Origin: Daucus carota subsp. sativus
Lineage: Eukaryota > Streptophyta > Magnoliopsida > Apiales > Apiaceae
Direction of reading: 5' to 3'
Length of the DNA: 64,000 bases
Assembly (NCBI RefSeq): GCF_001625215.2
Contig: NC_030389.2
Span: 40,661,454 to 40,725,453 of the forward strand
Positions 1 to 11,018 of this stretch are shown here, one piece after another. A program made the position numbers and the translations under genes. The notes under the pieces were generated by a model. That model was not told where the DNA came from and ran no database searches. It saw only the letters and a list, made by a program, of their open reading frames with translations. Positions within the stretch are counted from its first letter, which is position 1; the number at the start of each line of letters is the position of its first letter.

Positions 1-2699
1 GTCAAATATAGAAGAGAACCAACCATGCCTCTGTAATTAGAGATGTCCACAGATTTCTCATTAGGACTTAATTCTAATTTAGTGGCTGTTGGCATGGGAG
101 TCTTAGCTTCTTTGCAATCCAATAAATCAAACTTTTTAAGTAGATCATAAATGTACTTAGTTTGATTTATGAATATACCTTCCTTTACTTGTTTAACTTG
201 TAAACCAAGAAAGTAGGTGAGCTCTCCCATCATGCTCATTTCATACTGACTTTTCATTAGATTAGCAAACTTTTTGCAAAGTTTCTCATCTGTAGAACCA
301 AAAATTATATCATCTACATAAATTTGAACCAGAATAAAGGCACCATTTACATTCCTGTAAAATAGTGTTTTATCCACAGTTCCTCTAGAAAAATGATTAT
401 CTAACAAGAATTGAGACAGAGTGTCATACCATGCCCTTGGTGCTTGCTTTAGTCCATAGAGTGCTTTTAATAAAAAGTAAACATACTCTGGAAATTCTGG
501 ATCTTCAAAACCAGGAGGCTGACTGACATATACCTCCTCTTCCAGTTCACCATTTAGAAAAGCACTCTTGACATCCATTTGATAAACTTTAAAATTTGCA
601 TGAGCAGCATAGGCCAGGAAGATTCTTATTGCTTCCAGTCTTGCAACTGGTGCAAAGGTCTCATCAAAATCAATTCCTTCAGATTGAGAGTACCCTTTAG
701 CAACAAGCCTTGCCTTGTTTCTGGTGACAACTCCATTCTCATCCACCTTGTTTCTGAATACCCACCTTGTTCCTACAATAGTTCTGTTTTTAGGTTTGGG
801 TACCAGCTTCCATACATTGTTTCTCTCAAATTGATTTAATTCTTCTTGCATAGCAAGAACCCAATCAGCATCTTTGAGAGCATCTTCTATGACTTTAGGT
901 TCATCCTGTGAAAGGAATGCACTGTACAAACACTCATCTTGAGTTGCTCTTCTTGTTTGTACAGATGCATTTGCATCTCCAATAATTAGCTCAAAAGGGT
1001 GATCCCTTGTCCACTTTCTTTGTGGTGGAAGTGATTGTCTTGATGATGTGGCTTCATTATTGAAGTTCAGGTTTCCATGTTGGAAAGCTCCCCCTAAATT
1101 TGACATCTCATTATTTCTAGACTGATTGAAACTTTGAGATATTCTTTCAACTGATGATCCTTGAGGTGTTTCAACTGATCCTTCCAATGTAGTTTCAACT
1201 GATGCTTCAGTTGAGTTTCCAATAGCAGTTGTTTCTTGCACCAGAGAGTCATCAGTTGGAATATTAATTCCAGGATTAATTCCAACATTTTGAATAATGT
1301 CATCATCATCATCACTGTCATACAGATCACCTTCACCTTCATTCTCAAATCTGAGATTATCATGAAATCCTTCATCTGAGAATCCTTGAATCTTCTTATC
1401 ATCAAAAACCACATGGATTGATTCCATAACAATGTTGGTTCTCAGATTATATACTCTAAATGATTTTCCATCAGAGTATCCAACAAAAATAGCTTCATCT
1501 GCCTTGGCCTCAAATTTTCCAAGATTTTCACCTTGATTTCTTAGAACATAACACTTGCATCCAAATACATGAAGAAAGCTAATTGTTGGCTTCTTTCCTT
1601 TGAAGAGTTGAAAGGGAGTTAGATTATGAGGTTTGGTAATTAGTGAAATGTTTTGAGTGAAGCAAGCAGTGTTCACAGCTTCAGCCCAAAAATAGGTTGG
1701 AAGTTGAGCTTCATTAATCATGGTTCTTGCAGCCTCAATAAGAGTTCTATTCTTCCTTTCAACAACACCATTTTGTTGTGGAGTTCTTGGTGCAGAGAAC
1801 TCATGAATAATTCCCTCTTCTTCACAAAATTCTTTCATCACAGAGTTCTTGAATTCTGTCCCATTGTCACTTCTTATCCTTCCAACTTTGACATCTGGAT
1901 TGTTGTTTAATGCCTTGATATGATTGATGATGATTTTCCCAGCTTCATCCTTAGAATGCAGGAAGAAAGTCCAAGTGAATTTTGAAAAATCATCAACAAT
2001 CACTAGGCAATATTTCTTCTTTGAAATAGACATGATGTTGACTGGTCCAAACAAATCCATATGCAAGAGCTGAAGGGGCTTCACAATTGATGAAAGAGTT
2101 TTGCTTTTGAAAGAGCTTCTCTTTTGCTTTCCTAGCTGACAAGCTCCACAAAGTCCATCTTTTGAGAATTCCAGCTTTGGTAGACCTCTTACCAAGTCCT
2201 TCTTTACTAACTCATTCAAGGTTTTGAAATTTAGATGAGACAATCTCTTATGCCATAGCCAACTGTCATCTGTGCTTGCTTTGCTGAGAAGGCAAGTGAT
2301 AGATTCAGACTTGACAGAATTGAAGTCAGCTACATACACATTTCCTTTTCTTTGTCCAATCAGAACCACATTGTTGTTGTCATCTCCTTTGGTGACAACA
2401 CAGGCTTCAGGAGTGAAATTGACTTTGTAACCTTTGTCACAGAGCTGACTGATGCTAAGCAAGTTGTGCTTAAGACCAGACACCAATGCAACTTCATCAA
2501 TGATGACATTCTCTTTTGCAATCAAGCCATATCCCATAGTATATCCTTTGCTGTCATCTCCAAAGGTAATGCTAGGGCCAGCTTTCTCCACAAACTTTGT
2601 GAGCAGGGAGGAATCACCAGTCATGTGCCTGGAGCATCCACTATCCAAGTACCACAAATTCTTCTTGTGGTTTCCCTGCACACATTTTACAAACAGATC
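1..2699 (-). CDS. Copia pol polyprotein (protease-integrase-RT), 5' partial in window
   Basis: The minus-strand frame whose codons start at positions congruent to 2 mod 3 has no stop from 2873 to base 1. In order it shows an aspartic protease motif ([13 protein letters not shown] near 2654), the GAG-pre-integrase motif ([11 protein letters not shown] near 2250), an integrase core with the DNGTEF and [15 protein letters not shown] motifs near 1870-1750, a Ser/Asp-rich linker near 1350-1000, and reverse transcriptase (RWVFRNK near 735, YVDD at 309-320, ending near VGSLLYL). RNase H is off the window. The frame is +1 relative to gag and overlaps its end by up to 176 nt, so Gag-Pol would need a +1 frameshift, a splice or reinitiation. 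I did not locate a slippery site. Confidence 0.92.
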
Positions 2700-5115
2700 A
2701 AGTTGATTTTGGTACCCAAATTGCTTTGGGTCCAGATTTGTTAGTCTTAGCAGCCTTTTCCACTTTCTCAACCTTTTCCTTGGATTGAATTGGTTCAATC
2801 TTTGGTTTTGGTTGAGAAATTGGAACATCAACTCTGTTTTCAAACACAGGCCTTTGAGACATGCATAAATTGTTCATTCCATGCAAGTTTGAATGAAATT
2901 GAGGCATGTTAAAGGCATTGAAATAAGGATTGAACATATATGGCATGTTAGGCTGAGAATAAGGATTGTGAGGCAATAAACCAGGCATCATATTCATAGC
3001 AGATAAATTCATGTGAGGAACAGATGTCATAGGAATAGGCAAGGATAAATTAGGGGCAACCACAGTTTTACAATTAGCAGATAAATGATTTACACTACCA
3101 CACTTACTGCAGGTTTTCCTAAGAGCACTAGCATTGGGAGTGTAATTGGTGTGCTTGTTAATTCCTATTTTGCCATTTCTGTTTCCTTTCTTCTTTTTAG
3201 TCTCCTCAGATTTATGCTCACTGGTATCCAACTTCTTCTTGTTCTTGTTACTGGAATGAAAAGTGTTATTAACACTATCACTGGTCTCAGAAGAACTATT
3301 CTCACCTTTAACAAAATTCTTTTTAACAGGACCATATTTCTTGTTAAGCTTCTTGAGAACACTCTTGTCAACTGATGACTTTTTGTTCAACTGATGACTC
3401 TCATCAGTTGAGACTTTGTTCTTCAACTGATGATCATCATCAGTATTCTCATCACCTGAACTGTTCTCAGATATCTCAAGTACTTTCTTATTCCTCTTCC
3501 ACTCATTCTCTACAAAGGTCTCTCTACCTTGCATGTTGATGATATTGGTGGAAACATCCCTACCAGATTTCCATTTGGCAATAATCTCTTGTTCCTTATC
3601 AAGCTGCTTTCTTATGATCTCTTCTCTTTTCAGAACAACCAAGAGATCATCCTTGGCTGTTTGACACTCAATTTTCAGCTTCTCAAACTCAATAAATTGA
3701 GCTTCTAAGGCACTGTTTCTATCACTTAGAAAGGTGTTAGCTTCCTTAATTCTACTATTTTCCTTAGTAAGAGATTTTAAAGACACATGCAAATGATATA
3801 ATTCTGTAGACATTTCATTAATAGTAGCATTGCATTCATCTTTAGTTAACTCAACTAAGTTTGTAGTGAATACCTGACTACTGCTTCCAGTGTTTTCTTC
3901 TTGATCTGTGGAGTTGGCCATTAGAGCTAGATTGACAAACTCCTCCTCTTCATCAGAATCATCTCCAGCTGCCCAATCATCCTTTGTGATGAATGCTCTT
4001 TCCTTTTGTTTGAGAAGTTCATAATATTTCTTTTTGTAGTCAATGTTTTCACTTGACTTTTTCTCAACTTTAGGCTTTCTGCACTCATTTGCAAAGTGGC
4101 CTGCATTCCCACAGTTGAAGCACTTGAATTTTGATCTGTCTACCATGCTTCTATCAGACTTGGGATTGCCTTTAAAAGATTTTGCAGAATTAAAATTCTT
4201 TTTGAATTTCAGTTTGGAGAATCTTCTTGACAGGAAGGCTAGATGTTCATCAATTCCATCACTTTCTTCACCAGAATCAGCTACTTCTTTCTCTTTTCTT
4301 CTTCCTTTGCTTGACTCTGAGCTCTCCTCTTTGACCAACTTCTCAGTTTCTTCAACTTGAGACTTTCCCTTATCCTTGACAGTATCCTCCAGAGATGCAA
4401 CTAGAGCCACAGATGAATGCCCTTTCTTTTGGCTTTTCTCAATTTCTTCATCTTGCTCCATTTCAAGCTCATAAGTTTTTAAGGTTCCATACAGTCTCTC
4501 TAGAGTATAGTCTTTAAACTCTTGTGTATTTCTGAGAGAGACTGTCATGGGCTTCCATTCTTTAGGAAGAGCTCTTAAGAATTTCAAGTTTGAATCCTTA
4601 ACTTGATATACTCTTCCAAAGAGCTTTAGGCCATTTAACAGTTTTTGAAATCTGTTAAATGTATCACTCAAACTTTCACCAACCTTGAAATGGAATGACT
4701 CATATTGTTGAATCAGAAGCTGCATCTTGTTCTCTCTCACTTGCTCATTTCCTTCACAGATGGTCCTGATGGTGTCCCAAACTTCTTTGGCACTTGTGCA
4801 GCTAATAACACTATCAATCATTTCTTGATCCAAACCATTGAACAGAAGATTCATGGTTTTCTTGTCCTTGTGCACTTCTTCAGTATCTTCTTGAGAATAT
4901 TCATGGATAGGTTTTGGAATCATCTTACCTACCATGTCTTCACCATCAGCTCCAATACTTGTGCAGACCTTCATGGGGACATGAGGTCCTTTTTCAATGC
5001 AGTTCACATAGCTTTCATCAATGGACAACAGATGCAGATGCATTCTCACTTTCCAGTGAAAATAGTTGTCTTTGTCAAGAACAGGAATCTTCACTCCAGC
5101 ATCCTTCTTTCCCAT
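2698..5115 (-). CDS. Copia Gag, Sirevirus-like, 805 aa
   Basis: A single open frame of 805 codons. The N-terminal ~240 residues match the plant retrotransposon gag domain (start [21 protein letters not shown]). A CCHC knuckle [14 protein letters not shown] lies near residues 331-344, a predicted coiled coil rich in Lys/Glu/Leu near 435-515, and a second CCHC knuckle [14 protein letters not shown] near 668-681. The tail is Pro/Met/Asn rich. Most Copia Gags are under 400 residues; long Gags with a second knuckle and coiled coil are described for Sireviruses. The stop is TGA at 2698-2700, and pol continues in the +1 frame. The ATG lies 47 nt beyond the primer-binding site in transcription order. 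Confidence 0.93.
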   Translation of the reverse strand: MGKKDAGVKIPVLDKDNYFHWKVRMHLHLLSIDESYVNCIEKGPHVPMKVCTSIGADGEDMVGKMIPKPIHEYSQEDTEEVHKDKKTMNLLFNGLDQEMIDSVISCTSAKEVWDTIRTICEGNEQVRENKMQLLIQQYESFHFKVGESLSDTFNRFQKLLNGLKLFGRVYQVKDSNLKFLRALPKEWKPMTVSLRNTQEFKDYTLERLYGTLKTYELEMEQDEEIEKSQKKGHSSVALVASLEDTVKDKGKSQVEETEKLVKEESSESSKGRRKEKEVADSGEESDGIDEHLAFLSRRFSKLKFKKNFNSAKSFKGNPKSDRSMVDRSKFKCFNCGNAGHFANECRKPKVEKKSSENIDYKKKYYELLKQKERAFITKDDWAAGDDSDEEEEFVNLALMANSTDQEENTGSSSQVFTTNLVELTKDECNATINEMSTELYHLHVSLKSLTKENSRIKEANTFLSDRNSALEAQFIEFEKLKIECQTAKDDLLVVLKREEIIRKQLDKEQEIIAKWKSGRDVSTNIINMQGRETFVENEWKRNKKVLEISENSSGDENTDDDHQLKNKVSTDESHQLNKKSSVDKSVLKKLNKKYGPVKKNFVKGENSSSETSDSVNNTFHSSNKNKKKLDTSEHKSEETKKKKGNRNGKIGINKHTNYTPNASALRKTCSKCGSVNHLSANCKTVVAPNLSLPIPMTSVPHMNLSAMNMMPGLLPHNPYSQPNMPYMFNPYFNAFNMPQFHSNLHGMNNLCMSQRPVFENRVDVPISQPKPKIEPIQSKEKVEKVEKAAKTNKSGPKAIWVPKST

Positions 5116-5161
5116 CTTTCTCTAGCAGTATTGATCTTTTTCCCTGTTTGTTGGGAACCTC

Positions 5162-5173
5162 GCTCTGATACCA
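5162..5173 (-). other. Primer-binding site for tRNA-iMet
   Basis: On the minus strand this reads TGGTATCAGAGC, the standard plant retrotransposon site complementary to the 3' end of initiator tRNA-Met. It lies two bases inside the LTR end and fixes the element's orientation. The tRNA gene at 28742-28813 in this window ends in the matching sequence. Confidence 0.95.
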
Positions 5174-5175
5174 AT

Positions 5176-6157
5176 TGTTATTTTACACCAACTATGAGAA
5201 AGATTGTAGAAGGGGGGTTGAATACAATCTTTTACAAATTTAAAAGATTCAGGAATAATACACTAAGAACACAATAAACAGAAAAACACCAAGTATTAAA
5301 AATACGGGTGGATTGAATGATCCACCCGTGAGATTTTATATAGAAGAATCTGTGGATTTTTTTACAATTCGCACAGCTGCTGGTTCATCACTCAAAGCAA
5401 GTTCTAACTCTCAGATTTTTCTCTCAAGTAATTGAACAAGTTCAACTGATGCTACTAACTTGGTTATATACTCCAAGTTTTACAAAGCTTTTAGCTAGAT
5501 TACAAAATGCACTCTAATCTAAAAACAATGCTGCACAACTTTGTCTTATGCATGCTTTCTGAGATGTCTTCATCTTTGACCATCATCTTGATTTGATCCA
5601 GATTGCACTGCATGAGATAAGTATGTTTCTGCTTCTTCTTTATTTTCCTAATTAGGCTTCCATGTCTATTTTAGTGTAATTCGATCCATGTGATTTGTCA
5701 GACTTAAGCTCTAGTCACTTTCAACTGCTCTTTGCTTCATCAGTTGAAGGTTCTGGTTGCTTTCAACTGCTATTGACTTTATCAGTTGAATGCCTGGCTC
5801 ATCAGTTGAATGAATTACAGACTCCATCAGTTGAATGCTGTTCCAGTCTCATCAGTTGAATTCCTCAGCATTATCCGTTGAACACTTTGTCTTCAGTTGA
5901 ATGCTTGATCTTCATCAGTTGAAACATCATCCAGTCTTTATCAGTTGAACAGTTACATCTCATCAGTTGAATATCCTTCACTTAGATAAAATTACATGGC
6001 ATTGGATATTTACAATTAGCCATCCTATTCTACCCATCCGTTGATAATTCCCAAAGACAAGAAATGTAACAATTACAACTGAAATTTGATAAAGATTCTA
6101 AGTAAGACATGTTACAAAAATGTTTATGTTATCATCAAAAATTATTGATTCCTAACA
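5176..6157 (-). repeat. 5' LTR of the Sirevirus-like element, 982 bp
   Basis: Bounded by TGTTA (5176) and TAACA (6157), the usual TG...CA ends. On the minus strand a TATA box (CTATATAAAA, plus-strand 5334-5345) divides a U3 of about 810 bp from R/U5. U3 contains the repeated ATCAGTTGAA motif array described separately. The partner LTR is outside the window, so LTR divergence cannot be judged. Confidence 0.9.
5720..5971 (-). promoter_or_regulatory. Array of ATCAGTTGAA motifs in LTR U3 (MYB-type cores)
   Basis: About ten copies of the decamer ATCAGTTGAA or close variants occur in 250 bp (near 5738, 5781, 5801, 5825, 5851, 5873, 5892, 5913, 5940, 5961), with inverted copies (TTCAACTG) at 5720, 5762 and, outside the array, 5441. 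Variants keep a CNGTTR core (CAGTTG or CCGTTG), the MYB-binding consensus. The array lies roughly 380-630 bp upstream of the minus-strand TATA box, an enhancer-like position. MYB binding is inferred. Confidence 0.6.
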
Positions 6158-8004
6158 GTAAGTCTCCTGTGAAATATCTTATGTTCATCTCAATCCGCCT
6201 ATGAAGATAATGCACTAGAATGCAAAATCAAGATATGCGATCATTTTTAAATAAATTTAAAAAGCCTTCAATAAATGATATGATCACCTTAAACTCCCCG
6301 CACGAGAATAACTCGACAGAATACAAGATTGAAGATTGTAAATCATAGCCATATGAGTTTCATAAGTCATGGTTTTCATGTAATCTCAAGTAGACTTTGT
6401 TGTCTCCTTGAATTGTTCTTGAGCACAAATTTCCTAAAGGAAAAAGTTATTCTATATTTTGCTCAACATATACATACATTTTTTTTGAAGGATTGCGCCA
6501 TTGGGCAGATGCAGAAGGGGGCTCAGGAGGCTTCAACAAAAAGATTACAAAACACACATATTAGAGTTGTTGGAAATCCATTCTACTAATATCACTAAAA
6601 CATCAAATCCACCTCAAACCTGCAAAAAATATAAGAAAAATAGAAGTCGACAAACGCATTAAAACATAAGTGAGCTCAAACAAACATATACGTAAGGGAA
6701 ATCAATTACCTATGCCTTCTTTTTATTTTTATTTCTTGTTTTTTTTACCCAATTTGATTAGATCATCCACGTTCATTGTTACACCTTGACCAATTGTGTT
6801 TTCTCTGGCATGTGTGACCCTGCCTCCTGAGAAAATAATCAAACCAAAAATTTGATTAAAAAATTTAACTATATACAATTAAAACACAAATTCCTTAGTA
6901 TGTCTCACCAATTCTTTGGTACGTGTATTCAAAATCCTTCGGTCTTCTGTATTTATAAGTAATATTATATTGTGGTCCGGATTTGTGTGAGTATGATCTG
7001 TTTCATGTTCATAGAAGCATGTGTAATAAGTGTTTTTAATATCTTTTACTTTCGTATCCGAAAATGGAACTATATATTTGATTTGTTGTATCAGACACAA
7101 TTTTTTATCACCATGCCCCATCTTTTTTATGCATGTGATATGAACTGCAGATGGAACCAGTTAAAATAGACTTCCACTGTGCCAAAAATTGTTGAACTTG
7201 GTGGCGTTGATAGAATTTGTAACATCAACCGCCTTATCGTTCCCATCATCCACCAACTTCAATGTAAATTTTGAACCGGTTTTGCCTATCAATAAGTCCA
7301 AACACCTTCATCTCTGATAATTTAATCTTCTAATAATTTCATTACAATTGTCTTACAAGTCTAGAGACAACTCCACGTACTCATGTATTGTGAGATTCAT
7401 TTTTAATACTCTTATATTAAGAACCAGAACTATCGATTTACATAACCAATGGCTAATTGCGGCAATCGTAGTTAGTATCCTATGATTTTAGTCCTCACCA
7501 TATTTCATATATCTTTTGTCGAAGGGAAACCGTCAATAAGCTGAGATATTTTTTACTGTTGCACAATATAAAAAATCATGTCTACCCTGATCAGAATGTT
7601 CAATACCAAAATGATAACTTAAAAAACAAAATTTTAATATTCAGATTTTTTTCGCGGTGTGTAATTGTGATTTTAAGAATGACAAAGGGGAGAGAGGGAC
7701 AGTGAGTGAGTGTGGGCATGGTGGATACTCTATAAAATAAGCAGGCTGGGGGGGTCTGGATTAAAGTGGATAGAGGGACATGTTCGTTTAATTTTGATGT
7801 ATCAATAATTAAGGCTGGTCAAAATGGCGAAAAAATTTGAAGATGATAGGGATGATGTTCGATAAATCTATTTTCTTCAACAACATGAGGAATGTGCTCG
7901 GCATACTGTTGCAGTATGTCTAAATCTTCTTCATTGTTTTCGAAGTCTGGTATCAAAATTCTGTGAACTTTGTGATTAACGTTATGATGATGAACTGGTG
8001 GAGT
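6158..8004. other. Intergenic, possible short coding remnant
   Basis: AT-rich DNA without a supported gene. On the minus strand about 7180-7310 one frame reads roughly 45 codons of ordinary protein composition (KFTLKLVDDGNDKAVDV is recognisable) ending at TAA, but I do not know the family and found no flanking exons. Short frames at 6329-6589 and 6879-7121 have no recognisable motif. Confidence 0.35.
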
Positions 8005-8012
8005 AAATTAAC

Positions 8013-8506
8013 TAGGGGTGATCGCGGTGCGGGCGGTGCGGTTTTTCACTAAAACCGCGAACCAAACCGCGCATGCGGTTTGGTTGAAAACTCAAACCGC
8101 AACCGCACCACGCTAGCATAAAAACCGCATAAACCGCACCACAAAAATGCAGTGTGGTGCGGTGCGGTTTGTGCGGTTTGTATGCTTAAGAATAAATATT
8201 TTTAATTGAAATTCGAAATAAAAAATAAATATATAATAATTAAAATCTTTTCTTGTAATGAATTTATATGATATTTATCATTTCAAAACTACAACTACTA
8301 ATAAACACAAACAAAAGTGTAAATATGAGTACTAACTACAAAGAGACATATTATAATAATATAATCATTTCATACAAATTTGGGTATAATAGTAATGCGA
8401 GATTGATAAAATAATAATTAACTATTATTTGAGGAGATTTAACAAATATATGTAACATAATTATAAATAATATATATGTATATAATATAATTTTATTTGA
8501 TAATCA

Positions 8507-8545
<39 letters not shown>

Positions 8546-9236
8546 TTTTACTCCAATAGAAACCTCCTTATCCTAGAAACTAAAAACCAAACTGAAATAT
8601 CACTAAATCCTAAAGCAAATACCACTAAATTTTTAAACAACCCCATCCCCACCTCCATCTTCATCAAACCCACTTCCATCTTCACCAACCCCACCTCCAC
8701 TACCACCACCTCCGTCGTCGCCTCCTTCATAACCACTACCACCTCTATGCCGCCCACCCCCTCCATAACCACCACCTCCATCTCCATCTCCACCTCCACC
8801 TCCATTATTTCTTTAGCAACACAACCTCCACACCTCCATCTTCACCAGGCCTATCTTAATCGCCGCTTCAACCTCCTTCAGATTCGTTCATACTTCTTTC
8901 TCCACCTCGACTCAACTTCAAAGGCGGAGCCGCCACTATTCCGGCAACGCTCCAACCCCCTACTTCAAGCCGCCCAAACCTCCGCTACAATCATCTTTCC
9001 TCCATCTCCACCTTCACCTCCACCATCTCCACCACTATCACCACCATCTGAATCGAAAACATGAACAGATCTGGAAATTCTAAGCTGGTTAATATCTGGA
9101 GATTGAGTTTTCACTAAATTCTGCAGCACAGATCACTAAATCCTAAAGAGATAATCACTAAATTGTACTGAGAATATCACTAACTTGTATTGGTTTCTAG
9201 TTTTTATTTTAAAATTGGTTTCTATTTGATCATGAG

Positions 9237-9287
<51 letters not shown>

Positions 9288-9478
9288 TATAATATCGCGG
9301 TGCGGTGCGGTTTGAACCGCACTACTAATATGTTAAACCGCAACCCGCACCGCACCGCGCGGTTTGTGAAAAATTCAAACCGCAACCGCACCACGAAAAT
9401 TAAAAATCGCGTTTTGTGGTGCGGTTTGGTGCGGTGCGGGCGGTTTATGCGGTTTGGGCGGTTTTCTGATCACCCCTA
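8013..9478. mobile_element. Non-autonomous hAT element, 1466 bp, with CGGTTT arrays
   Basis: Termini are inverted (TAGGGGTGATC at 8013, GATCACCCCTA ending 9478) and flanked by a perfect 8-bp target duplication AAATTAAC (8005-8012 and 9479-9486), the hAT signature. Both subterminal regions (8024-8185 and 9297-9465) are packed with GCGGT/ACCGC repeats such as GGTGCGGTTT in both orientations, far more GC-rich than the surroundings; hAT transposases often bind such subterminal repeats. There is no transposase frame. Another mobile sequence is nested at about 8541-9240. Confidence 0.92.
8510..9283. mobile_element. (TA)n-flanked nested element (Micron-like) in the hAT element
   Basis: Two (TA)n tracts (8510-8541 and 9239-9283) bracket a ~700-bp insert with imperfect inverted ends: the left has CCAATAGAAACC, the inverted right has TCAAATAGAAACC, each followed inward by TAGAAAC and ATCACTAAA motifs. 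An element sitting inside a TA microsatellite resembles the Micron family described from rice, but I cannot confirm family identity. The middle (8630-9060) is a C-rich CCACCT/TCCACC low-complexity tract that opens long frames on both strands; these are compositional, not genes. Confidence 0.6.
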
Positions 9479-9523
9479 AAATTAACCCATTATTGGCGTT
9501 AAATATACTTATTATTATTTTTG

Positions 9524-11009
9524 GAGTTAAATGCAATATGTGTATTTAAAGTATGCGTCATATGCATTTTGTGTACCTAAAATAAGAATTGCACACATTG
9601 TGTACCTCATATATACAGTTTAGTGCAATGTGTGTGTTACTGATGTTTTCCGTTAGCTCCGTTACTGCACTTCCGTTAGAAAAGCCCTGCTTTGCTCTTT
9701 CGAACATATAGTCTGTATGTGATTCTAAACCAGAAAGTAGATTTTGAATTTAAAATATTTATTTGTCTAACAAATAAAATTAGATTAATATCAAAATAAG
9801 ATAATGGATCTAAATCCATTTATCGGTTTATTTTTATTATTGTTTTAATAATACTTAATTTTAACTCTTAAATGAATAATGTATCAAATTTATCTTTATT
9901 ATTATATTTTTAATAAAAAATTATATATTACTTTTTTTCCCAAGTAATATAAATTATTTATGTGTTCGAAAGTAACAATTCATATATTTATTTTATATTA
10001 TGAATTAAATTAAGAAGGTCTTCAAATAATTAACTTTTTTTATGAGCAAATCTATACTATACTATTAAAGCCGAACCATAAGTCGGTCAGTGCTCGAGCC
10101 GAATTGTGAGCGTATCTATATAACCAATTATCTTTTTTAACTACAACATATTACTTTTTATACATTTTCTAACTGAAAAAACACAATCTTTTAAAAATAA
10201 CATTGAGCAACATAACATTTTTCATTTTTAACTAAACACATTATTTATTTTAGATTTACGTATCTCTTTAGTTTATAACATATTTTATATTATATTATTA
10301 ATGACGAAATGTTAAATATAAAATATATATAAAAAATAAATATAAAATATATACGAAAAGTAAATAATGTAAACAAGTCAGCCTTTGTAAATATCATGGG
10401 ATCAGTCACCTAAGGACATGGCTAAACTTTATGGTGTAAAAATATTGCAGAACATGTGCTGTTGCCGTAGATTGAAAATTATAATAATAAAAATTATAAT
10501 TCTATGTGAGAAATATAATAATAAGAATTTTTATTTTGAAACACATAAAATATATATTTTGCGTAGAAAAAAAGTAGTATTATATTATATTTATTAAAAA
10601 TATAATAATTAAAATAAATTTGATACTTCATTTATTTAAGAGTTAAAATTAAGTTTTATTAAACCAATTATAGAAATAAAATAAATTGTTAAATAAGTAA
10701 GTTCTACCAATATATGGATTTAGATCAATTTATCTTGTTTTAATATTAATCTAATTTGATTTATTAAACAAATAAATATTTTAAATATAAAATCTAAGTT
10801 CCTATTTAGAATAAGATACAGGCTATATGCTGAACAAAGCACAGGCGGCTCTACTAACGGAGGTGTAGTAACGGAGATGACGGAAAACATCATCAACACA
10901 CACATTGCATCAAATTATATATATTAGGTACACAATGTGTTCAATTGTTACTTGAGGTACACAAAGTGCATATGAAACATACTTTGAGTACACATATTGC
11001 ATTTAACTC
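9524..11009. mobile_element. Mutator-like element (MULE), non-autonomous, 1486 bp
   Basis: Terminal inverted repeats of about 400 bp (9524-~9930 versus ~10600-11009), beginning GAGTTAAATGCAATATGTGTA on both ends, are flanked by a perfect 9-bp target duplication TTATTTTTG (9515-9523 and 11010-11018). Long inverted repeats with a 9-bp duplication define MULEs. The arms are clearly diverged, so it is not recent. The core has no transposase. At 10051 the core contains TCTATACTATACTATTAAAG, which resembles a common plant Helitron 5' end, with no matching 3' end seen. Confidence 0.9.
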
Positions 11010-11018
11010 TTATTTTTG

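Larger units (their letters stand above)
1..6157 (-). mobile_element. Copia LTR retrotransposon, Sirevirus-like, partial
   Basis: Reading leftwards on the minus strand it holds the 5' LTR (5176-6157), a primer-binding site complementary to the 3' end of initiator tRNA-Met (5162-5173), gag (2698-5115) and pol (from about 2870 down to base 1). RNase H and the 3' LTR lie beyond the left edge. The order protease-integrase-reverse transcriptase makes it Ty1/Copia. An 800-residue Gag with two zinc knuckles and a coiled coil points to the Sirevirus (SIRE/Maximus) lineage, which is an inference from architecture. Both reading frames are open, so the copy looks young. The bases outside the LTR end are GTAAG (6158-6162), one half of the expected target duplication. 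Confidence 0.93.

Noticed and set aside
5738-5971. LTR decamer array as a CRISPR-like or satellite repeat
   Set aside because: Spacing between decamers is irregular (about 12 to 27 bp) and intervening sequences are unrelated, which fits a cluster of binding sites better.
6879-7121. 80-codon minus-strand ORF
   Set aside because: No known motif, no neighbouring exon signals and AT-rich context.
8548-9064. Overlapping ORFs of 85 and 105 codons on opposite strands
   Set aside because: They lie in a C-rich CCACCT/TCCACC low-complexity tract inside a nested transposon; composition alone keeps the frames open.
10051-10620. Complete Helitron inside the MULE core
   Set aside because: A Helitron-like TC start is present, but no hairpin plus CTRR end could be found before the right arm.
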